From positions 43,501-107,500 of the forward strand of contig JAFCIZ010000012.1 of assembly GCA_017871115.1 (NCBI GenBank): a DNA stretch of 64,000 nucleotides, read 5' to 3'. Made by a program: the position numbers and the translations under genes. This document shows positions 46,709 to 57,015 of the stretch, piece after piece. This stretch comes from Cunninghamella blakesleeana. Its lineage: Eukaryota; Mucoromycota; Mucoromycetes; Mucorales; Cunninghamellaceae. The notes under the pieces were generated by a model. It was not told the origin of the DNA, did not search any database, and saw only the letters and a program-made list of their open reading frames with translations. Within the stretch, counting starts at the first letter, position 1; every line of letters starts with the position of its first letter.

Positions 46709-47002
46709 TTTTTTTTTTTTTTTTTGGATAATTTAAAAGATATTTAGATGATTTGATATATATTTTAAATAAACTTATTTTAAATAAACTTAAAACAATA
46801 AAAAGCTATTTTATACTAATTTTTTTTTGTAAACATCGTTCCTAATATTTTTATGAGCTACTTTATCCAACCTGGGAGGCTGTTTACAGTTAACTGTTTT
46901 TATAAGCTTCAGTGATGCGTAGAGTTAATTGATTTTCTTTACCAAATGGATTTTATTTAATATATCTCTTTACTTTTGATCAACATTCTTCAATTAAATT
47001 CA
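46709..47002 (+). repeat. Left arm of a 290-bp inverted repeat
   Basis: It is the reverse complement, with few mismatches, of 49272-49553: GTTCCTAATATTTTTATGAG, CCAACCTGGGAGGCTGTTTA, AGTTAATTGATTTTCTTTAC, GATCAACATTCTTCAATT. The outer ends run into poly-T/poly-A. The inner end copies the last codons of the gene whose original 3' end is in the right arm. Confidence 0.9.
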
Positions 47003-47123
47003 AAAATGAAGAATAAGTTAGTATAAATAAAGATTAGTTTTGTTAAATTTATCATATTTGATTTTAGCAGTAACACTATTATAATAATAGCAAAAAAAAA
47101 AAAGAGAAAGTAAAAAACTTATT

Positions 47124-47360
47124 TTATATAAGATAGAATGATAATAATAATAATAATAACGAAACACTAATAAATGTTTTGTTTAATAATAATAAAAAAG
47201 CAAAAAGAAGAGCAAAAAGGTTATGAATTTTTATTCCATAATGGTGGGTTAAAAAGTATAATTTAGCGCCAATTCTTTGCCCATAATTAAAATAATATGG
47301 TTGCCCAGATGTGACCGCGTGGAGGTGATTGGCATACCACATCTTACCCAAATAGGGCAA
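47124..47360 (-). other. Minus-strand open frame, possible exon
   Basis: MPYLGKMWYANHLHAVTSGQ, then YYFNYGQRIGAKLYFLTHHY looks protein-like for about 45 codons; the tail is Leu/Phe-rich homopolymer translation. The codon content around TGTGACCGCGTGGAGG is unusually GC-rich for the area. No partner exon is found; function unknown. Confidence 0.3.
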
Positions 47361-47364
47361 TTAA

Positions 47365-47945
47365 AGAATACTCAAGAAGAGCAGTTAAGAATACTCGTAA
47401 AGAGCAGTTATGAATACTCGTGAAGAGCAGTTAAAAAATACTCGTGAAGAGCAATTAAGAATACTCATCAAGAGCGGTTAAGAATACTCGTGAAGAGCAA
47501 TTAAGAATACTCATCAAGAGCAATTAAAAAATACTCGTAAAGAGCAGTTAAAAATACTCGAGAAGAGCAGTTAAAAAATACTCAAGAAGAGCAATTAAAA
47601 AATACCAAGAAGAGCAATTAAGAATACTCAGGATGAGCAATTAAGAATACTCATCAAGAGCAGTTAAAAAATACTCGTGAAGAGCAATTAAAAAATACTC
47701 AAGAAGAGCAATTAAGAATACTCAGGATGAGCAATTAAGAATACTCATCAAGAGCAATTAAAAAATACTCATCAAGAGCAATTAAAAAATACTCAAGAAG
47801 AGCAGTTAAGAATACTCGTAAAGAGCAGTTAAGAATACTCAAGATGAGCAGTTAAAAAATACTCAAGAAGAGCAATTAAAAAATACTCAAGAAGAGTAGT
47901 TAAAAAATACTCATGAAGAGCAGTTAAAAAATACTTGTAAAAGGT
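47365..47945 (+). repeat. 23/24-bp minisatellite (GAAGAGCAGTTAAAAAATAC)
   Basis: About 25 units mixing 24-bp (GAGCAGTTAAAAAATACTCG) and 23-bp (GAGCAATTAAGAATACTCGT) versions, with TGAA, TCAA, AGAA or AGGAT junctions. The 24-bp version would encode the octapeptide EEQLKNTR/Q, a coiled-coil-like repeat, but interspersed 23-bp units break the frame. It may be a decayed coding repeat. Confidence 0.9.
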
Positions 47946-48136
47946 AACAATATGAAAATAAATAAATAAACAAACAAAAGTGACTTTTTAATCGTCATAT
48001 TTAATATATATGGACGGATATTCGGAAATTGAAAATTATCTAAAGAATGTTCATGCGCCTGTGCTTTTTGTGTAATCCTACTTTTTCAACAATACTTTTT
48101 AAAAAAAATTTCCCACAAAAAATATAGTTATAAATG

Positions 48137-49295
48137 TTAACTAAATACTGCAAACCATGTAGAAATCCTACAAGTCAACTTTGCATAAAAATTAGTACTT
48201 TTCAAAATAAAGTCGCAGCTGATTATTTAGAAATTTTCCAAACCTGAGGTGGTGTAATCCACATTTGCAAAAAAAAGGAACAAGAGTAAGTTTTTGAAAA
48301 CTTTATATAATAATGGCCAGTACTAACTATTAAATCTTTTAGCTGCCTATATTCGCAGTTTTCTAGTGATGAGCATACTTCCACAATATTTTATAACCGT
48401 GATAATATTCGAATAAACAATGAGAGAGTTACGATCCTTCCTGCAAATAAAAAAGACGGCACACCAGTCAACTATATACAGTCTCCAATTAGTTTTCCTC
48501 CGTCTCCAGTACCATCAATATCAACCCCTTTAGCCCTGTTAAATTTACCAATTAAAAATTATACAAAAAATTAAAAACAAAGAAATATTGTGAAACTTTT
48601 GGTTAACCTTTATTCAAATGTATAAGACAAGGGTTGTATTTATACTTTTTAGTGGATTGGTGACACTGGGCTTAGTTTATATGTTATATAATATGAAAAT
48701 AAAATTATAAAGTTATCTAGTAAAGTTAACGTGAATTAGAATGGAGTTTAAAGTGTGTCTATGGTAATGGATCTGCGGGATTAGAAGATTTAAAGTTATA
48801 GCATAGCATAAGCTAATAGGAATGGGTCATTTTGTATCAGGTACACAGTAGTGATTTTATAATAAATATCAAATATTTCATGTGTATTATAAGTGTGTTA
48901 TAATTATGAAGCCATTTAATATTGTTATTATATGGTAAATGCAACAAGCACCATCAATTTCTGCCCCATTAGCACCACTAATATCTTCATCTTCAGCACT
49001 ATCAACTCTTTCAGTACTATCAACTTCTAACTCTTCAGTAAAATCAATTTCCCACCCTTCAGTAACATCAACTTCCGGTCCTTCAGTGACATCAGCTTCT
49101 AATTCTTACCCAGCACCCCTATCTGGTACAGAAACGCCCAACTTATCAAACAGCGAAGATGTCATACCTGAAAGCTTTAATAGAATAATCAAAAGAAATA
49201 TTTATGAAGCTGATACTATGATAAAAACTTATGAAGATAAGATATTGGAATTAAAAAAAACGCAAGGTAAATTGAAGAATGTTGATCAAAAGTAA
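48137..49295 (+). pseudogene. Interrupted zinc-finger-like, Ser/Pro-rich gene
   Basis: First exon MLTKYCKPCRNPTSQLC ... FQNKVAADYLEIFQT, one TGA, GGVIHICKKKEQ, a GTAAGT donor, an intron of 57 nt, then CLYSQFSSDEHTS ... VPSISTPLALLNLPI. Here the frame enters foreign sequence (48560-48938) and stops. It resumes as QQAPSISAPLAPLISSSSA, a Ser/Thr/Pro-rich stretch, then FNRIIKRNIYEADTMIKTYE and a lysine-rich coiled end. CxxC...C and HIC suggest a small zinc-binding N-terminus. The final coil resembles the third exon of the gene at 58836 (NPEKQYEEQQ). One stop and one insertion make it non-functional as a whole; the last 118 codons remain open. Confidence 0.7.
48560..48938 (+). mobile_element. About 380-bp segment inserted in the gene; copy of 9390-9790
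   Basis: Nearly identical in long stretches to 9390-9790 (TGTATAAGACAAGG, GGATCTGCGGGATTAGAAG, GGTACACAGTAGTGATTTTA) and flanked on both sides by coding sequence of one Ser/Pro-rich protein. At the other locus it is internal to a larger gene relic, so it seems a patch copied from there rather than a complete transposon. No terminal repeats and no clear target-site duplication. The call as mobile is inferred from the interruption only. Confidence 0.55.
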
Positions 49296-49553
49296 AGAGA
49301 TATATTAAATAAAATCCATTTGGTAAAGAAAATCAATTAACTCTACGCATTACTGAAACTTATAAAAACAGTTAACTGTAAACAGCCTCCCAGGTTGGAT
49401 AAAGTAGCTCATAAAAATATTAGGAACGATGTTTACAAAAAAAAAAATTAGTATAAAATAGCTTTTTATTGTTTTAAGTTTATTTAAAATAAATTTATTT
49501 AAAATATATACCAAATCATCTAAATATCTTTTTTAAATTGTTCAAAAAAAAAA
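49272..49553 (-). repeat. Right arm of the 290-bp inverted repeat
   Basis: Partner of 46709-47002. It contains the last codons of the Ser/Pro-rich gene relic and its 3' flank, which shows that this arm holds the original arrangement and the left arm is the inverted copy. Confidence 0.9.
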
Positions 49554-49599
49554 AGTATAAAAATATATTAAGTGCATATTTTTTTATTTTTTGATCGTC

Positions 49600-50460
49600 A
49601 AAGTAATCTTTTATTTTATTTAAATTCAAGTGGAAAAATGTACCAAAAAACACTTCTTGTTATATTTTTTTTCTCCTCTCTTTTTTCATTTATTTTTTAT
49701 TATTATTACTGCACTATCCTTTCATTATTTATAAACTTACTAAATATTAAAAAAAAGTGGTTAAAATCAATCTATATAACTTGAAAAGTAATTTATTAAT
49801 AAAAAGGAAACTGGAACACAATAATGATCTGTGAAAATAAAATGACTTTTTAGTATTAATAAAAGTAGCAAAACTTGTCTTAATCGAGCATTTATTTTGA
49901 TTACATATATATATACTGATTTTTTTTAGCAGATATATAAACAGTAAGTATAGAGGTAAAAAAAATATATAAATACAACTAACAAGTACAAATAAAAACA
50001 AAACGAATATATGTAATAGCTCTATATATATATTATATAATTGGCATATATTTATTAAATGAGGTACGTTGTTTATTTGGATTTTTTTTCTCTGTAGTAT
50101 TATAGTAAAGGATATAAAAAATAAAGCTGTTATTTACGATTAAAAAAAAGTTTATTATGTTTATAATATATCTACGTAGTTTATATATTATTTAACAACA
50201 AAAGAAGCCGTAAAAAATAACTTAGTTTTTTATTTTTTTATTTTTTATTTTCATTTTTATCCATAAACAGTTTGAAAAGTCTTTAAGCTTTGGTGACTGA
50301 TACAAATAATAATATTAGTAGATCATAATATTCTCTGAAATCAAACTGTAACTCAATTTTTTTTACCGTTAAGAATATAGATATAAATATTCATATGTTT
50401 TAAATATTATTAGACATAAACTTTTACATTTGCCATTATATACTTCTATTTTCTCATAGT
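49600..50460. other. Gene-free AT-rich spacer
   Basis: No supported feature. The open frames on both strands here are Phe/Leu/Lys-rich and correlate with A/T runs. Confidence 0.45.
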
Positions 50461-50464
50461 TTAA

Positions 50465-50665
50465 AAGAAAATATTACTAGTAAAAAAAGGTACACCTTCG
50501 CTTTCAAATTCTACTTTGAAAAATCGTATTGCCGAATGAGTGAAAAACATTAATCAAGTTAGTATTGTTCATTCAAATGTCGTTTTAGAAAGATTAAATA
50601 ATTCCTAGGATTATCCTAATGTAATTTTAAATAATGGAAACGACCAAATATATATATATATATGT
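50465..50665 (+). pseudogene. Short gene relic
   Basis: LLVKKGTPSLSNSTLKNRIA, stop, VKNINQVSIVHSNVVLERLN, stop, DYPNVILNNGNDQIYI in one continuous frame with two stops. The composition is protein-like; the family is not recognised. Ends in a (TA)n run. Confidence 0.4.
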
Positions 50666-51429
50666 TCATTGTTGCTTACATGCATGTAAAATATCGAAAA
50701 TTTATAAAAGATATAAATAGGTTAATATTGATGAATTTGACTAATAATGTTAACTATTTGTATTGTAGTATGTAGTTTAATTAGTATTTAAATTAAATCT
50801 TTTAATGATATAGAAGATGCTATAGTAATTTTATTATTATTAATGTTGTTGCTATTAAAAAAAATGAAGATGAGTACAAGGCTATCAACTGGTTATTCTG
50901 TACTTTACCATGATTCTAGTGCATTGAAGAATATGTCTGATATCTGATATGCCAGCTATTTATAAAAATGATGTAGAAAATAAAAAATATAGTTAAGAAA
51001 TAAAGAAAGACTTTTTTTTTTTTTAAAAAAAAAAATGGAAATTAATCAGAATATCAATATTGGAAAAAAAAAATTTGATTGATAGTGGAACACAAAAAAA
51101 AAAAAAGTAATACTTTAGTAATAATGCTGACTATTATAAAAGTATAATAGTAAAATGAATGGAATTATACGGTTGTACCTTTTTTTATATTAGTCTCGAT
51201 GACAATAATACTGATGATATAGTAGAATAGTGTATCTATAAATTAATAACCGAGTACCATATTGCAATCAAGATTTCAATCAAATATCAGGACCCCTTTT
51301 TACTCTATTTTATTTTATAAAATAATTATATATATTCAGTACTCATGGAAAAGGAAAATGAATATAGTCATAAAGAAAAGAAAGCTTTTTGAGAGTATCT
51401 AAAAATGGATTAGATATTACCATCAATGT

Positions 51430-51650
51430 CACCGTCACCATTATTGATGAACACCCAAATATATTAAATAGAAATATTATAATAATATTTATAAAAATAA
51501 ATCATTAATTTATTCATTTACGGAAATGTCAATTATTGAAGTAATAGGATATCAGAATATAAAAAATGAATAGATATAAAACATTTAAAATAATATTAAT
51601 ATTTTGATGATTTTTAATATATATTATATAAAAGTTGAAATAAAAAGGCA
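51430..51650. repeat. Dispersed repeat flanking the pseudogene (copies near 52865-53080 and 53085-53180)
   Basis: AATATTATAATAATATTTAT and TGTCAATTATTGAAGTAAT match, with substitutions, AATATTATTATATTTATAAA and TGTCAATCTTTGAAGTAAT at 52890-52965; the GGTGAACATTCTAATACAC block at 53097 is a partial third copy. The pseudogene at 51700-52672 lies between them. Confidence 0.6.
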
Positions 51651-51699
51651 CCTCTTTAATTATTCTATAATTTAATATTACTTTTTCGAGGTATGAATT

Positions 51700-52672
51700 C
51701 TATTTTCCCATTTTACTTATACTATCATAATTTTCTTTGATATTATCAATATAACATAGTAAATCTGCATTATCATATCTCTTTATAAGATTACCGTCTT
51801 TGATATTTTCATAAGCGTTGTCTACTTTTTTTTTAAAATCAATTAACTCTGTATTTATTATCTCTTCTAGCCATTTTATTTTATTTTCATTATTGGCTGG
51901 TGGCATAACTTGTTCAAATATTCATCATAACTATAATTGATAGAAGTGTTCCCATTTAAAAATGATTCATATACTTTGTTGTAGATATAAGCATTACTAA
52001 GACGAGTGATTTTTTGAATTCTGAAATCAATTATATACCCTTTTTTATCATCATGCTGTAAAATATTCGTTTTGTTAGACATAACATCGTCCAAAGTTAA
52101 AATTCTTGTGATTACATCTAATTTTACTACTTCTTTATCTTGATTAATATTATTACTATTTAATCCTTTGGTGGCTATATATATATATAATTTTCAAATA
52201 TTTCAGGTTCAAACCAATGTACTTCGGAGCCTATGCCTAAACTTTCTAATAACTTGTAAATAAATAACTCTTTTATATCTAAAGATTGTTTCGTAGATAT
52301 TGTTGATGTTCCTCCATGCTGATGAGTTTTCACATAATAAAATGTAATATTACTTTTGCTATGAATAATCTTTGCAATTTTTCCAGCTTGGACCCCTTTA
52401 CTTTTATTGTAAAATTCATATTGACAATTAATATATATTGTATCAAAATAAGATTTAATGCTGTTTTCCATTGCTTCATCATATTCGCCTTCGTACTTGC
52501 TAATAATATTTTGTATTATATTATGTTCATCTTCAGTGAATTTTAAATTTTTTAAATTTTTTATATATTTTGCACCAAGTTCACCAATCAATTTTTTTCT
52601 TTTCCTTATATTTCTACCAGTTTTTGGTAAATTATCAATTTCTTTTGCACTATTTAATAATTCTTCTTCCAT
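51700..52672 (-). pseudogene. Frameshifted gene of the GGTSTISTKQSLD family
   Basis: Minus strand: MEEELLNSAKEIDNLPKTGR onward, YYVKTHQHGGTSTISTKQSL, ELFIYKLLESLGIGSEVHWF, then ENYIYI. There a TA dinucleotide run (about 52181-52192) puts a TAG in frame; the next frame continues as ATKGLNSNNINQDKEVVKLD, MSNKTNILQHDDKKGYIIDF and SYDEYLNKL. A further one-base shift near 51905 leads to MPPANNENKIKWLEEI and the end at SKMGK. The GTSTIS...DIKELF...IIDFR order resembles proteins I recall from Rhizophagus and nematodes, where the final IIDFR recalls the DF motif of kinase-like folds; that is tentative. Starts 20-25 nt after AAAATTGAAAAA. Confidence 0.75.
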
Positions 52673-53330
52673 TTATTAAAATATATTTTTTCAATTTTGT
52701 AGAAAAAACTAAGTAATTTTTTTAGATGTACCATTTTTCTAGTAGTCATAAAATTCGTACATCGCTGTAATATACAAAATTTATGATTGGATAAAAAATT
52801 AAAAGGTATTATTGGACAAGCAAATTCTACAAATCCTTTCTTAAGGGCTAGTATTACTATTTAAGATGGACATTCTAAAATATTAAGAAAGAAATAATAT
52901 TATTATATTTATAAAAAGAAATAATATAAATTTATTTATTCCTAAAAGTGTCAATCTTTGAAGTAATAGTATTTCAGAATAAAAAATACATAAATAATAT
53001 GTGCAATATAAAACACAAAATAATATTGATACTTTTGATGACCTTTATTATATGCTGTGTAATAATTGAAATAAGAATATCCATCATCATCATATTTGGT
53101 GAACATTCTAATACACTAAAATTTACACTACAATGTTTATAAAAATAAAATGCCATAAATTTATTTAAACCTGTAGATATTGTTCTTAAAATAATGATTT
53201 CAAAGTATGTAAGTATACAATTAGTATGCATGATATAAAATATAATAATATTATTTTGGATAAAAAAATATACTTAAATAATGATAAGAATCTTGCATCT
53301 TTTTGTTTTATCATTTATTATTTAATAATT

Positions 53331-53510
53331 AGTAGACAAACGTGGCTTCCTATGACTGAAAATGAAACAGTGCTTATTAAAATGTTTAAAAAAGACCATA
53401 AAAAGTTTTTGTGGAAAAATTTATTATGTGGAGGTAGAGAGAGAAATTTGTTTAGAAAATTTAGAACTAGAAACTATCTTAAAAAAGCGTTTAACACATT
53501 AGGAAAGTAA
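53331..53510 (+). pseudogene. Myb/SANT-like fragment
   Basis: After an ATTAG acceptor-like site the frame reads RQTWLPMTENETVLIKMFKK, FLWKNLLCGG and RTRNYLKKAFNTLGK, then a stop. A tryptophan followed by TENE, a second aromatic/Trp, and RTxxxLKxxFxTLGK fit the helix spacing of telobox-type Myb/SANT domains. The upstream frame back to 53226 is AT-driven and probably intronic. No first exon found; likely a relic or the last exon of an unseen gene. Confidence 0.45.
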
Positions 53511-53934
53511 AACTATTATAAAAATAAAAATTAATAAATATATATATTATCAATGTATAGTCAGCATATGATTTCGCAATATTATATTGAAAAAAGTACT
53601 AGTAAAAATATAAAGTCCCACAACTTGAATATAATTAAATTTATTTTAAATAAAAACGATGAGCTATTTTTGTCAGGTGACAAAAACAACTAAATTGAGC
53701 TAGTTTTCACTACTAAACCTATTTAATTTTTTTTTTTACGTTTTATTGAAATAACTTTAGAATTGATACCATTATATTTCGTTCGGCTATTTTAGAATTT
53801 CGTTAATAATAGCTATATCATTATTAACAATATTTTTAAATGTTTGCTTAATGTTGTAATTCATTTTATATAGCATATTCTTGCTTAAAAGAATTGTAAT
53901 TTTAATTTATAATTAAAAAATGTCAATATTTTAT
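53511..53934. other. Gene-free spacer
   Basis: Only weak features, including the small inverted repeat TTTTTGTCAGGTGACAAAAA at about 53669-53688. Confidence 0.45.
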
Positions 53935-53936
53935 AA

Positions 53937-53972
53937 TATTATGAATACTTTTTTTATATAAAAACATGTATC
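53937..53972 (+). repeat. Left direct repeat flanking the 54182 gene
   Basis: ATATTATGAATACTTTTTTT then ATATAAAAACATGTAT, repeated with one or two changes at 55362-55397. The 1.4 kb between the two holds exactly one gene with its promoter. Confidence 0.8.
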
Positions 53973-54181
53973 TTATTTAAACTCTTGTCAACCCCAAGTT
54001 TAAAAGAAATGATTAAATTTGGGACCTCCGATTAGATAAAACATGTAAAAAGTTGAAATAATAAATAATAAATTAAAACTCAGAAAACCATATGATTTTT
54101 GACTGTTTTAAAAAAAGAAAACAAAAAATATTTTATCTTTTTTTATTCAAAAAAAAATTGAAATTTTAATATCTATAAAAA

Positions 54182-54997
54182 ATGTCTGATGAAGATTATG
54201 AAGATCCGCATAATTCTTATAAAATATGGAAGCATACATCAAAATGGAGGCCTTTTCAGTTAGAGATGTTAAAAATTGATTTTCAACCTGGAAAAATTGA
54301 AGATATTATAGGCAATGTGGATATTAACAATGTCATATTAAATGATGATATTGATAGAATCCTTTTACCAGGAATTAATATTGCAGCTTATGAAAAAATA
54401 AATATCGATAAAAAACAATTACCTTTTTATAACAGATTAAAACAAATAATGAAATTTCCTGATGAACCACCTGTAGACAGTGTTGCTTATGATTTATTAA
54501 CATGGACTGAATTTGAAGATATAAATATACATTTTAGACCACAACCTAAATTAACTATGAAATGGAGAAATTATGATATTTCATCCAATGCAGATTTTGG
54601 TGTGTATTCTGATAGATCAATTGATCAAGTTCCCGTCGAATATCTTATGATAGTTGAAGATAAAAGAGCACGTGCAGCTACGTATCAAAATGGGGAATGT
54701 CAATTAGCTGGTGAAATGTTATTAGCAGCTTTTAATAGATTTGAAAATATACAAAAAGACCATATCGTATACGGGTTAATATTAAAGGGTAATTTAGTGC
54801 GATTTTATAAAGTAACTTTTTCAGAATTATATTTACAAGAATTAAGAAAAAGTAAATATCCAACTACAGTTATTACACCTCTAACTTTTCCACCACAAAC
54901 TGAAAGGGCATTATCACTAAATATTTATGAACAAAGAGAAAAAATTATAAGAATATTATGTATCTTAAAACAAAAAACGGAGGAATTAATTATTTAG
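54182..54997 (+). CDS. Intronless EDK-type PD-(D/E)XK-like protein, 271 aa
   Basis: Single open frame from an ATG that follows ATTGAAATTTT by about 20 nt. The N-terminus is acidic and tyrosine-rich (MSDEDYEDPHNSYK). Core: SSNADFGVYSD (D138), YLMIVEDKRARAAT (E159-D-K161), then NGECQLAGEMLLAAFNRF with Q174 in the helix, and YGLILKGNLVRFYKVTF as later strands. This matches the D...ExK...Q pattern better than its relatives, with Asp at the first position. Related in layout to 39044-39961 and 55904-56824 but diverged in sequence, so a separate family. Flanked by direct repeats. Function beyond the predicted nuclease fold is unknown. Confidence 0.83.
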   Translation: MSDEDYEDPHNSYKIWKHTSKWRPFQLEMLKIDFQPGKIEDIIGNVDINNVILNDDIDRILLPGINIAAYEKINIDKKQLPFYNRLKQIMKFPDEPPVDSVAYDLLTWTEFEDINIHFRPQPKLTMKWRNYDISSNADFGVYSDRSIDQVPVEYLMIVEDKRARAATYQNGECQLAGEMLLAAFNRFENIQKDHIVYGLILKGNLVRFYKVTFSELYLQELRKSKYPTTVITPLTFPPQTERALSLNIYEQREKIIRILCILKQKTEELII

Positions 54998-55361
54998 TAA
55001 TCATTTGATATTTTTTAAATAAAATATAAAAATTAACAGCTCATTTAATACCATTTGAATTCATGAATTTTAAATATAAACCTTTTTCTAAATTAACTGA
55101 AATAATGGTTTAAAACATAGAATAGATAAACATTTGCATTGGCAAAAATATAATATGATACTTTTAAGTCAAATCTATATTATAAGTATTAAACTTATAT
55201 ATAATCAAAAGGTTGCTTTTTGACATTATGCTTAGCCCATGAATTTTTAATAAACCATTTGCTTTTAAATAATTTAAATAATATATAATTATTAAATTTA
55301 TATTGAATATATATATTTATAAGTTTATCTTTTTGAAAAAAAAAAAAAAAAAAAAATTAAT

Positions 55362-55397
55362 GATATTATGAATACTTTTTTTATATAAATACATGTA
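55362..55397 (+). repeat. Right direct repeat flanking the 54182 gene
   Basis: Second copy of the repeat at 53937. It leads directly into a partial structured element (55432-55534). Confidence 0.8.
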
Positions 55398-55431
55398 TTA
55401 ATATAGTAATATAAAATATCAAGATGTTACC

Positions 55432-55534
55432 AAGAGGCGAGCATTAACCTTTAAACCACAGACAATAGAATGGCTTTGTGAAGAAGAATTCTAAAGGTGG
55501 CTACCATCAGCAGCATGAGAAACCGCCCAAGTTT
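55432..55534 (-). repeat. Truncated structured element (family D, variant of 63116)
   Basis: AAGAGGCGAGCATTAACCTT through GAAACCGCCCAAGTTT matches the first half of the unit at 63116-63324 closely, then stops abruptly at the start of an unrelated repeat shared with 57411. The internal hairpin partner sequence is incomplete, so it cannot fold as the full unit. It lies between two convergent nuclease-like genes. Confidence 0.75.
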
Positions 55535-55690
55535 GTTCATTGTAATTTATAGTAATCCATAAACTATTCGAATAACCTAAATAATTATAGCTTAATCATT
55601 ATTATGTTAACGAATATATACTTTTATAATATACAAAATGATTTTAGAAAATACTCTATTTAAAATAAATAATAAATAATTCTTTAATAT
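55535..55690. repeat. AT-rich repeat shared with 57411-57560
   Basis: TTTGTTCATTGTAATTTATA, CATAAACTATTCGAATAACC and TATACTTTTATAATATACAA occur in the same order at 57411-57560. The two copies bracket the genes at 55904-56824 and 57016-57273. Confidence 0.75.
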
Positions 55691-55903
55691 AAATATATAT
55701 ATCTTACAAAACTTATATTATCAAATAATAATAAATGGTGCACAATTAAAAAAAGTAATATTATATAAAAAGCTTAAAATTATTCCCATATACTAATATA
55801 TATATATATTTTTTTGTTTTTGTTTTATAATAAAATCTAAACTGTAGATGTGATAAAGGAGATACTTAATAATAATATATGTTCAATTATTTATTTCAAA
55901 TAA

Positions 55904-56824
55904 TTAATGATTAGCTTTTATATATAAAGATTTCAAAAGAGAAAGTATTACAAAACGATCATTTTCAACTGTAAAATCCAACGCCAACAATATTTTACTT
56001 TTATTTGGCAAAGGGTCTAATTGCTGCGGAAATCGTTTTATTTCGAGCTCGTGTTTTATAGGTAGTCTTGCTTCTACTTCACGCACATAATCGAGGTTAA
56101 ATGTAGCTTTATAAAAAGTTATTTTTGTGCCGATAATACGAAGAGCATATATATCAAAAGGATATTCTTTTTGCTTTCGAGTACTGAGTTTTATGTTGTG
56201 AAATATAGCCCCAAATATATTACCAGCTATTTGCGGTTCAGACCAATCATTTGTTACTGAAACATTATTATAATGTTTGTCTTCAATAATGAGAACTACA
56301 TATGCATCATTATAAGTTATCATAAATTCAACTTTTGATACTATTTTACATTGCCCATCATCAAGATATATAGAGTAATCATATTGTGGATGTGTAAGAT
56401 ATGGGTCGTCATCAAATCCCAAATAAAATAATAATGATGTAACGAAAGAATCAACTTGTGTTTTTTTAATACTATCGCCATACAATTCTTGCCCTAAAAC
56501 TGTTCTGATTTTTTTTATAATTGTAAGAATTTTTTTGTCTTTTTCTTTTTCATTAATATATTCGTCTGTTAATAAGAATTCCTCCTTTTTCCAATTTTTT
56601 AATATCAATTTTTTAAAATTATCTTCTTCTGTTAAATCATTTGGTTGGATAATTTCATCAATATTTTCCACATTTTTACATTCAATATTTAAAGCTATAA
56701 CATGTTCATTTTTCCATTTACTTGTTTGTGTTGGTATTTGTGATAAATGCTCAATTGCTACAACCATTTCTTCTGCTGGGTTTATTTCTTCATAATATAC
56801 CCTTACTCTTTTTCTTGGTTCCAT
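55904..56824 (-). CDS. Intronless EDK-type PD-(D/E)XK-like protein, 306 aa
   Basis: Aligns along its length with the 305-aa protein at 39044-39961: basic start (MEPRKRVRVYYEE), LSQIPTQTSKWKNEH, DSFVTSLLFYLGFDDDPYL, SKVEFMITYNDAYVVLIIED (E166, E181-D-K183), DWSEPQIAGNIFGAIFHN (Q198), YPFDIYALRIIGTKITFYK. Substitutions are spread evenly while the motif residues are conserved, suggesting both are under constraint. ATTCAATTTTTTT precedes the ATG by about 20 nt. It shares a 190-bp divergent promoter region with the small gene at 57016. Confidence 0.85.
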   Translation of the reverse strand: MEPRKRVRVYYEEINPAEEMVVAIEHLSQIPTQTSKWKNEHVIALNIECKNVENIDEIIQPNDLTEEDNFKKLILKNWKKEEFLLTDEYINEKEKDKKILTIIKKIRTVLGQELYGDSIKKTQVDSFVTSLLFYLGFDDDPYLTHPQYDYSIYLDDGQCKIVSKVEFMITYNDAYVVLIIEDKHYNNVSVTNDWSEPQIAGNIFGAIFHNIKLSTRKQKEYPFDIYALRIIGTKITFYKATFNLDYVREVEARLPIKHELEIKRFPQQLDPLPNKSKILLALDFTVENDRFVILSLLKSLYIKANH

Positions 56825-57015
56825 TTTGATATATTAAAAAAATTGAATTTTTTTTAGTTAAATAAATGAAAGGAAAACCGAAAACTTATTTTTAGTTTTA
56901 CTTAGTTTTAAAAAGTCACAAATTATAATTTATTAATTTGGTCAGCTAAAACAATTGGCGCACATTATGTACCTCTTATAAACTCGAATTATTATAAATT
57001 ATAGGGGGATTAAAA

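Noticed and set aside
46709..49553. DNA transposon with terminal inverted repeats
   Set aside because: The arms contain a gene's own 3' end, no transposase is present inside, and no target-site duplication is visible at the poly-A/T outer ends.
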